Shown here piece by piece: positions 56,701 to 64,000 of a stretch of DNA of 64,000 bases. The notes beneath the pieces are model-generated. The model saw nothing but the letters and a program-made list of their open reading frames with translations, was not told where the DNA came from and did not search any database. The translations under genes and the position numbers were made by a program. This stretch comes from Anaeramoeba flamelloides (lineage: Eukaryota > Metamonada > Anaeramoebidae): positions 501,001-565,000 of the forward strand of contig JANTQA010000016.1 of assembly GCA_027625915.1 (NCBI GenBank), in the 5' to 3' direction. Position 1 is the first letter of the stretch, and each line of letters begins with the position of its first letter.

Positions 56701-58636
56701 AAGCGAAACTTATAACTTTATTTTATTTTTTAAAAAAATCATTTGTATATTTTAAATATTATCGATTTTTTCTTTATTAAAATTGACTTTTATCTTGGTT
56801 TGTTTCATACAAAGTTGATTGTTTTTTTTTTTTTTTTTTTCATTTTTTGAAAATATTTTGATCAATACTATTTTTAAATATACACAAACGATACTGATCC
56901 AATTATGATAGGTATTTCTCTACATTTTATATTTTATTAATTTTCTAATAAAAGTATTTAAAAAGAGAATATTATCTAGAAAGACGGAAAAAAAAAATGC
57001 CCCAGCTTTTTTGGAAATAGCTTATAATAAGGGTCTATTTTAAAATTACTACAAATCCAAAAGGCAAAGTTCTATTATAGGCAAATCATAATTAATTGTA
57101 ATATTTAAAAATAATAATTAAATGAAAAAGTAAAGCTTACGATTCGCATCTAGAAATTGGTATAACTCGTTCCCTTAAATCATTAATTTCAGGATTTCGC
57201 TTTAAAATTCTTGATTTCCAATCTGTCCTATTAACCTCAACTTTACTAACAAGAGCTATTATTGATATTTTTATTGTTGTTATTATTAAATATTTACATA
57301 AAAATAAAAGTTAAATTTATAAATTGTTTTTTCGGTAATGTTCATTATCTATATTGAATAATTTGATTATATTTTTAAAAATATAATCAAATTATTCCAT
57401 TATTTGATCTATTTTTTTCTCGATCAAATTTAAAATTTCTTCTCAATTAATTAATCTATCTTTTTTTAAATCATATTTTTCTTTATATAACAACAACATT
57501 TTATTAATATTTTAATTATTTTTCTTCTTCTCTTTTTTATTTAGTAAATTTTCTTTGATTACTCCTTTCTCACAATACATAAATAAATAACAACAACATT
57601 TTATTTGAAAAAAAAAAAAAGATAAAGGGTAATAATTTAAAATTTTTATAACAGGAATTAATAGATATACATATATCAAATTAGTTCTACCATTGTTTGA
57701 ATTTTGAAGAAGGTTTTTTTTTTATAGACGAGAAATAAATACTTGGTGAATACTATTTGTACTTTTTATTTATTTATTTTATTTATTACTTTTGATACGA
57801 TAATTTTCTTTTTATAAGGTATATTTTGGTTAACATGTTCTTCAAATAGAAGATCACATTCAATATTTTTGATTTTGTTTCTTTTTTTCATTCAAAGATC
57901 TAAATAATTTTTTTTTCTGTAATATCGACAATTAAAAATTAGTTTTTGTTATGGTGACAAGTATTTAGTTTCTTTGATGATACAAATTAGTATTTTTAAT
58001 TTTAAGAAAGGAACAACCTTTTTTGTGATTACTTGGGGGTTTTAAAATCAAATATTATTTAAATTATAGATTTTTTTTTAGTTTTAAATATATTTGGTAC
58101 TTGTATTAAATATATTTGGTACTTGTATTAAATAAAATATTATTGTTTATTGGAATTGAGTATATATAAATGTTCTTTTTAATTTGATAAAAGAAAAACA
58201 GTATCTATTTTTTTGTAAGGCAAAAAAAAAAAAAAATTAAATTAAATTAAATTATTTAAAATGATAATTTACGTATTTCTTTTTCAGGAATTTGAAAAGA
58301 CTTCCATGTTTGAGTTGATTTTTTCGATGTGTTCCTTCCATATTTTAATTTTTTCATATTGTTGTTAGGAATTTTTTTATTTTTTTCAATATTGTCAGTG
58401 CCTTTATCATTTTTAAGTGGGAGTTTTGGTGATTGCTGTGATTCTATTTCGATTTCTATCTTAGGTGAACCACTTTTTTGGTTGAAAAGTTTGACATCTT
58501 TTTTTTGGAAAGTATTTAAAAAAATATTAGGACTTGAATGAGAATAAAGTTCTTCTCTTTTTTTTGATCTTTGTTCCATCCTTTCGGCAACCAGATCTCG
58601 ATTAAATCTTGTTGATTTTTGATAGCTCCCGTATCT
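53763..58636 (-). CDS. LisH-REM-CDC25 Ras guanine nucleotide exchange factor
   Basis: Opens Ras-family GTPases for GTP loading. Exons, in gene order: 58636-58273, 57255-57141, 55913-55768, 55569-55410, 55221-54585, 54422-53763. They total 2082 nt (693 residues) and all phases close (1, 2, 1, 2, 0). Residues 1-121 are basic and disordered. A LisH-like helix pair lies at about 172-205 (VLQLIMQNLITLGFRKTKKI, LEHEADV). The REM domain (about 285-410) has KAATLNKLVELLTHET and MKTFLMTYQSFTTPAKLFSR. The CDC25 domain (about 440-680) has [74 protein letters not shown] and INFSKRRLIYDVI. The layout recalls amoebozoan Gef proteins. A first exon with the start codon may lie beyond 58636, because an in-frame stop precedes an acceptor there; otherwise ATG 58579 starts the protein. 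Confidence 0.92.
55313..55327. repeat. G15 run (C15 in the gene sense)
   Basis: Fifteen consecutive G in an intron of the RasGEF gene (55222-55409). On the sense strand this is C15, about 90 bp before the acceptor. It is exceptional in DNA this AT-rich. Confidence 0.95.
56380..56920. repeat. Diverged repeat inside a RasGEF intron, shared with 52180-52705
   Basis: A weak collinear match to 52180-52705, for example GCAAATTTATTTTAAAGTG and TTTATTAAACTAAAATTCTAAA. It lies in the intron 55914-57140. Confidence 0.35.
57356..57397. repeat. Perfect 42-bp palindrome in a RasGEF intron
   Basis: GAATAATTTGATTATATTTT and the following bases are exactly mirrored by their complement, with no loop: 21-bp arms with no mismatch. 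It lies in the first mapped intron (57256-58272). Confidence 0.95.
58086..58133. repeat. Two-copy tandem repeat of 24 bp
   Basis: AAATATATTTGGTACTTGTATT occurs twice head to tail in the first mapped RasGEF intron. Confidence 0.85.
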
Positions 58637-58639
58637 CTA

Positions 58640-59224
58640 TTTGGATGTTGTTTTGAGATTTTTTTTTTTTTTTTTTGGTTTGATAAAATTTAAATTAAAT
58701 GAGAATATGTTGATAAAATAAAAAGAAATTAACTCTAGATAATTTTTTTTTTACAATTAAAATAAAATATGTGTGGGTTTTCAAAATTTATGTACTATTT
58801 GTTAAAAAGTGATAAATTTCATATAAAAACAAAACAATAAATTTTTTAATTAATTCTTATCTCAAAATTAATTGTAAGTGTGTAATCTATTAATATTTTT
58901 ATTCTTAATTTTGAAAATCAACTCCATTCTAAAAATATGTTATTAGTTAATTGATTGTAAAATTAGTATAAATCATAAAACTGAAAAAATAATAAATTGG
59001 GTAAATGAGAGGTCGAAAAAAAGTGGCAAATAATTTAGAATAAGTATTTAAAAAAGATTCTATTTTGAATACTAATTTGTCAAACGTATACCCAAACAAA
59101 TCCATTAAAATACTTATTTGATCCACCAATTTTAAAATAAATCTGAAAAAAATAATATCACTTGAAGTAGGTCCACATTTTAATCACTCGTTTTATATTA
59201 AAAATTCATAAAAAAAAAAATATG
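58640..59224. other. Upstream of the RasGEF gene; first exon not found
   Basis: AT-rich with a T18-type run. A short ATG frame (about 58928 downward, -) could be a first exon, but no donor in the right phase could be fixed. Confidence 0.35.
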
Positions 59225-60470
59225 AAAAAACAATTACTGTCTTTATTGTTTTGATTTGGAAACCTTCATTTTGTTATGTTACGAGTTTGGCCTGGAAGAA
59301 CGAAAAATATGATATTGTTTGAAGTGATATAAGATGCTATTGTGGAGTTCGAAGAACGACGATTAATATCGTATTAACGCCAGAAAAATATCATTTTTTG
59401 AGTCTGGAAGGGGATCCAAAACGAGGAATTATAACTGGTGGTTTTTGAACAAACGAAACAATATGAGATGCTATTTATTTTTTGGAACTAAGGATCTAAC
59501 TCTCCGCAACGAGACAATAAAAAAGCAAACAAATTTAAACAAGTAAAAACCGATGTTTTATTTTTCAATGGATACTTTGAAGAACTTTTTCTTCAAAGGA
59601 TCTTTTTCTTGCAATAGAGTTATACCAAAAACACTGAAGTTAAATTTTACATTGTTCTCCATTGGAAACAAAACTTTGTTTAAAATCCCACAGAAACAAA
59701 CTAGATCGTCCAACTTTTCAATGAATCTCAATCTGTCCTTTTATTTCATGCTTTTTTTAGAAACATCCTAGCCGATCAAACATAAAACCCCGCATTTATT
59801 ATGTTCTCTTAACAGTAATTGATTTTGAGCAATCCTCTAAAAATTTTTTGACTTGACGTAGTAATTAAAAAAATGTTTTTTTTTTCGAATTTTTTAAATT
59901 TGTAAATTGTAAATGTTTTATTCTCATTTTGAAATTCTTCTATAAATGGTCTCCGCTCTTCTCTTTTTTCGAAGAAAAAAAAAAAAAAAAGTGTTTTTAT
60001 TTTTTAAAAATGATATTGTTTTCTTTTGAATAAAAACCAAAAACGCTGTTTGATTTTCGGCATTGTTTTTAAACAAAGAAGGGGAATTAATTCAATTTCC
60101 AACCTTTAAAGAATAATTGATGGGCTTTTTTCTTTGTCTTCTATTGAACAAATAATTGGTTTTATTGAACCAAATTATTTTTACAATGTCGTAAATCCTT
60201 GAGCGTGGTGATCTTTTGGGATTTATGAGATTAAAAATGTCGTAAAAAAATTGGTTAAACTCTTCTAAAATAACTTTAAATATAACATTTCTAGAAAGTC
60301 TAATTTATTGGTAAAATACTCTTATTTTACCCAAATTGAATTTAAAATTAGAAGATCATAAAATTTTCAAACTTTGCCTAATAGCCTAATGATTTCCAAA
60401 AATCTTTCCACAGTGGCTACAGTACTATCCTAAACTTTTCAGTGATCCAATCTCTTTCTTATTGGTAGTT
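59225..60470 (-). repeat. Decayed dispersed element of unknown family, copy 2
   Basis: The inverted partner of 32990-34210. The part around 59560-59830 (-) still has a coding-like composition, but the whole is broken in many places. No hallmark of a known transposase, polymerase or capsid was recognised. A fossil of an unknown repeat or of a host gene family. It is slightly better preserved than copy 1. Confidence 0.7.
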
Positions 60471-61289
60471 ATCAAGAATTATATACCTGTTTTTTTTTTT
60501 TACAAATAAAAAGTTTGTACTTGTCAAAAAATACATAGCTTTATTATTGATTGGCTTTGTATGTCAAGAATTTCTAATTTGGTTATAAACATTAATTTTT
60601 TATCTATTAATTTTCTTTTTTTGATTTGTGATCGTTTCATTTAAAACTTTCAAAAAGTTGGTTTTTGTTTTTTTATAATTTTTTTTTTTTCTCAAAATAC
60701 TATTTTTAACTTTTTGAATAACTTAATTTTTGATCAAAATAAATCAGAGTTTTTTTTTTAAATAAAATAAATGCTTATTTTATCCATATTAAATGGGCTG
60801 TGAATATTGCATATTTTATTAATTGGATCCATAATTCATATTAATCCTTTAATAAAAATTACTTGAATCTTTTTTCTGTTTAAAAAATGACCATTGTGCT
60901 TGTATTTTTTTTTTTCTGAAATCTGAATTTTTCAACTTTGTTTTTTGAAATACCCTCTTTTTCTGTTTCAAAGAAAATCTAATCGTAATGCTGATACAAA
61001 TTAAAAGTACTCAAAATTTTATGGTTACACTTTGGTTTTTTTTTTCTGGTTTTCAGAAAGGGGAAAATATTCTCTTAATTAATTTTATCAAATACTCTTT
61101 ATAAAATAAAGAGGAATTTAATTTGATATTTTTTAAAAATACTTTGTTTAACAAAAAAAGGTTTGTGTGATTTCTGTGATTTATGTGATATTGGAAAATG
61201 TAATAATTTCCTTTTTTGCATTTGCAAATAAATTACCATATGAAATTTTATTTGTTTTGATTCAAAATTTTCTCTTGCCACTCAAAAAT
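60471..61289. other. Non-coding stretch
   Basis: T-rich with many T runs; no supported gene. Confidence 0.45.
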
Positions 61290-61635
61290 AAACTAAAAGA
61301 CAAAATTTTTAAATCAGTTAAAACGGTTAAAAGAATAATATTAATACAACAATTTCCTGAAATTTGGAAATAATTTTGATTTTTGAAAAATATGAAATTC
61401 ATTTTTTCATCTTTTTGTTTTCATTTCTTTTTTCAATAAAATAATCTGTTTTATTAGATTCAAAAAATATTTTTAGAATGATTGATATTTGGTTAAAGTT
61501 GATTTTCTTTTAAATAGAAGAACTCAAATAAGATCAGTTGGTAGGATCTAACCACTTGATCGATCAATAATTGTTTATGAAATTTCAACAGATTTACAAT
61601 TACATTTTTTTGGTGTGTTCACTCCAAAATTTTAC
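61290..61635 (-). repeat. 540-bp family, copy g (truncated)
   Basis: Reverse orientation. The right end through the ATCGATCAATAATTG block to CACTCCAAAATTTTACACA is present; the outer left third of the family is missing. Confidence 0.72.
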
Positions 61636-62569
61636 ACAAACAGCAAAAAGGAACAAAATCAATAAATAGTGATCACACCAATTATAATCTATTATCTTGA
61701 AACCTCTATTTGTAAAAGAATAAATAAGGAAAATGAAAATGATATGAAAATTGTTTCCCATTCATTATCCAAATATTAGTATTTATTTTTGGAAAATTAA
61801 AGTAGTAATGCCATATTAAAACAGCAAGTATCATAGGTTTTAAAATTTTTTACTCATGATGTTTGGTTCACTCTTTTAAATAATTTTGATATCACCTTTT
61901 AAATCTTTTCTTTTCTCACTTTTTTAAAATTCTTGTCGTGGTTTTTTTTTGGATAAGTGTTACACTGCCAAATTCTGATAATTTGAGAATTTTTTTCAAC
62001 ACCATCATTTATTTAATGAGTCTTTGTATTTAAAGGGAAGTCTCTTTAAAACTTTTACTCACTGCCGTTTTCATATGGCTGACTATAAACCATTTATTTC
62101 TCTCAAATACTAGATCCACAGAGTGTTTTTTGGTAGGTCTTCGTTAGCTTCAAATAAATCCAAATTAGTTTCACAAATGAGACTGAAAAAAAGATGTAAT
62201 TTGTTGTTTGTGTATTGTTAAATGAATAAATTTTATTGAATTCTTCAAATCCAAAGATAAATTACAAAAAATTTGTGTTAATAGTAACCTTTTGATCAGA
62301 ATTTTGGGGTTAGTCAGGGAAAATGATTTCGTTTTTCATTCAAGATCTATGAAGGTTTTTTTTGATTGTTAACTATAACAAAATAAAAAAAAAAAAAACA
62401 CACAAAAATGAAATTTTTTTCCCTTTTTAAATCAAAAGAATAGTTTTTTAAATGTTCAAACAATATTGCTGGAGAAATATTTAGACTTTAATATGAGGTT
62501 TTTCATCTTTTTGTTTTATTTTAAGCATTTTGAATGAGGAAAACAATAATTTAATTAAAAAAAATTTAA
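61636..62569. other. Non-coding stretch downstream of the RG-repeat gene
   Basis: Holds one possible end of a CTGGTATTTGAA MITE (TTTCCCATTCATTATCCAAA near 61757); otherwise featureless and AT-rich. Confidence 0.4.
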
Positions 62570-63205
62570 TTATCCGACTTTGTTGTGTTGTGTCTGAATT
62601 TAAGAAAAAGAAAAAAATAAAAAAAAATAATAAAAAAAAAAATTTTTTTTTACAGATTGTTTTTTCGACTTGAGTAGTTCGAGCTTTTTTTTTAATTTGT
62701 TTGTTCTTTCTTCTTTTTCTTCTAATCGTTTTTTTTGCTCGTTGAGTCTTTTTTGTTCTTCTTGCTCACGCTTCATTTTTTCTTCGATTCTTTGTTTTTT
62801 ACGCTTGATTTGTTCCAAATCTTTTTGTTGTTGAATTTGGTTTCCACCATTTGTTTGTTGGTTGTTCTCATTTTTCTGAGTTTGGGTGTTTTGCTGTTCA
62901 ACTTTTTCTTTTTTAAAAACTTTGGTTTGGAAATTATTTACTTTTGGTGTAAATTTTGGTTTTAATAAAATATTATTATTGATCCCCCTTCCCCTACCCC
63001 TTCCCCTACCCCTTCCTCTTCCTCGTCCCCTTCCCCTTCCCCTTCCTCGACCTGTTCCACTCCCAAAAACTTGTTCACGTTTAAAAATTGGGCTAGAGCT
63101 TGATCGAAGAAATGTACCTCTTCCTCCAACAGGAGATTTTAAATTAAGTCCAAAACCATTAATTACTTGGTTTGATCCAAAAGGATTTTTGATTGGAGTT
63201 GTCAT
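62570..63205 (-). CDS. RG-repeat protein with charged C-terminal helix (hypothetical)
   Basis: The chosen start MTTPIKNPFGSNQVINGF (63205) begins a Gly/Ser-rich N-terminus. An uninterrupted (Arg-Gly) tract of about 12 units follows (residues about 52-75). Next is a Gln/Asn linker and a Lys/Glu/Arg helix (about 127-184, EEKMKREQEEQKRLNEQKKR). RG tracts commonly bind RNA and are arginine-methylated; no specific family is recognised. The open frame runs on into poly-Lys/Phe. A 60-bp intron (62653-62594, GTAAAA to AATTCAG) gives an ending QSTQHNKVG and a total of 576 nt (191 residues). The frame also extends 26 codons upstream of the chosen ATG, but that part is A/T-driven. Existence of a gene is likely; the ends are inferred. 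Confidence 0.65.
62985..63056 (-). repeat. Coding GGAAGG-type hexanucleotide repeat (Arg-Gly)n
   Basis: A hexamer run (CCCCTT, CCCCTA and CCTCGT variants on the + strand) codes the RG tract. It is a G/C-rich island in AT-rich DNA. Confidence 0.9.
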
Positions 63206-64000
63206 TTTCTTATCTAAAAGTTTTTGGAAAAAAATGATCATTTCCTTAAAAATTTTGATTTTTTTTGGTTTTAGGAACAACAACTCAGAGCAAGTTTAAA
63301 TTGTTTGAAAAATTTTTTTGTCAAAGAATAAAAAGATTTTTCTTTTTAAATTGGAAAAAGAAATTTTTTTCATTTTGTGAAAAGTTCTTGATTTTCAACA
63401 TCTAAGATCCTTTTTTCAAATTGTTTTTTTGTACTTCGAAATTTTAACTCAGAAATTGGGCTTTAACTTTGAATTCGTTAGAAATCTTATCAAACAATTT
63501 TGGATTTTTCTAACAACTATTAATCATTGTAAAAATAAAAACTAAACTCTTATTTGAATCAGATCTATATATTCAAAATTAAATTCTCAAAATATTATTT
63601 CAAATCCAAAAGATAAAAATTTTCAAGATCAAAACTATGGTTATTTACTTATATTTTTTAAAGACTGAAATTGGACTTTAAGAGATTTCTTTTTTTCAGG
63701 TATAACTCAATTTGTTCCTCACAAATACACTTTTTAGCTTGTTAATTACTCAAAACCAAAAGAATTGAAGAAGGATCAATTAACTTGAAATTGACTTTTT
63801 GATACAGAAAAATAAATTGTAGCTTTATCTGATTCAAGGTTGTTTTTGGGGAAAAAAAGAAAATTTCAAGACTGTTTATTTTAAAATAAAAGGATTAAAA
63901 ATTTCATTCAGTTTTCAAAAAAGATTTTTAAAATCTCTGTAAAATTTCGAAATTTTGAATTCTCAAAAGAAAATTAAATTATTCCTTTGACCTTTGAGAA
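63206..64000. other. 5' flank of the RG-repeat gene
   Basis: AT-rich; no gene or repeat supported up to the window edge. Confidence 0.45.

Noticed and set aside
59553-59771. Plus-strand frame of 72 codons
   Set aside because: It lies inside the decayed inverted repeat, antisense to its coding-like strand.
1-64000. tRNA, rRNA, CRISPR or retrovirus-like elements
   Set aside because: No GGTTCRANTCC-type arm outside coding sequence, no rRNA-like segment, no regularly spaced repeats, and no polymerase, integrase or capsid text recognised.

Overview
The window looks like nuclear DNA of an AT-rich, free-living amoeboid protist. Intergenic DNA is very AT-rich and full of A and T homopolymers. Coding regions use the standard code, and every gene ends in TAA or TGA. 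Introns are GT-AG, mostly starting GTAA. Several proteins carry long Lys/Glu/Asn-rich tracts. A LisH-REM-CDC25 RasGEF together with a RasGAP-PH protein, plus EKEKEK expansions, would suit Anaeramoeba (Metamonada) or a similar amoeba. That placement is inference only, because no rRNA or other marker gene lies here.

Genes in order. A GPI-GlcNAc transferase subunit (PIG-Q/GPI1) lies at 3.6-6.0 kb (+). A 1.6-kb-codon ORF for a RasGAP-like plus PH protein lies at 21.9-26.7 kb (+). TFIID subunit TAF8 lies at 30.4-31.5 kb (-). A GINS subunit PSF3 carrying an ING-type PHD finger inside it lies at 34.8-36.6 kb (-). A GPR107/108-type seven-membrane-span Golgi protein spans 41.5-49.4 kb (+) in four exons, with two huge introns. 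A LisH-REM-CDC25 RasGEF spans 53.8-58.6 kb (-) in at least six exons. A small RG-repeat/charged-helix protein lies at 62.6-63.2 kb (-). The intron phases of the GPR107 and RasGEF models close exactly, giving continuous proteins. The genes are ordinary housekeeping or signalling genes and form no visible pathway cluster.

The rest, about three quarters of the window, is non-coding and is dominated by short dispersed repeats. (1) A mosaic of small palindromic modules occurs at about nine loci. (2) A family of about 540 bp has seven copies. (3) A family of about 198 bp is a near-perfect palindromic MITE with TA target duplications, in three copies. (4) A second MITE family starts CTGGTATTTGAA, in three copies. 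(5) A long-TIR element of about 400 bp starts CAGCTGTTCC; one copy appears split by a 1.65-kb insertion. (6) A 458-bp element has 63-bp inverted repeats. (7) Two inverted copies of a decayed repeat of at least 1.2 kb are present, plus two weaker repeat pairs. Several of these are nested in each other, which gives relative ages. The GPR107 introns are built largely of them.

No tRNA, rRNA, CRISPR array, retrovirus-like element or intact transposase was seen. The most unusual coding observation is the PHD finger placed inside a replicative-helicase (GINS) subunit. The most unusual non-coding observation is the modular palindrome mosaic.
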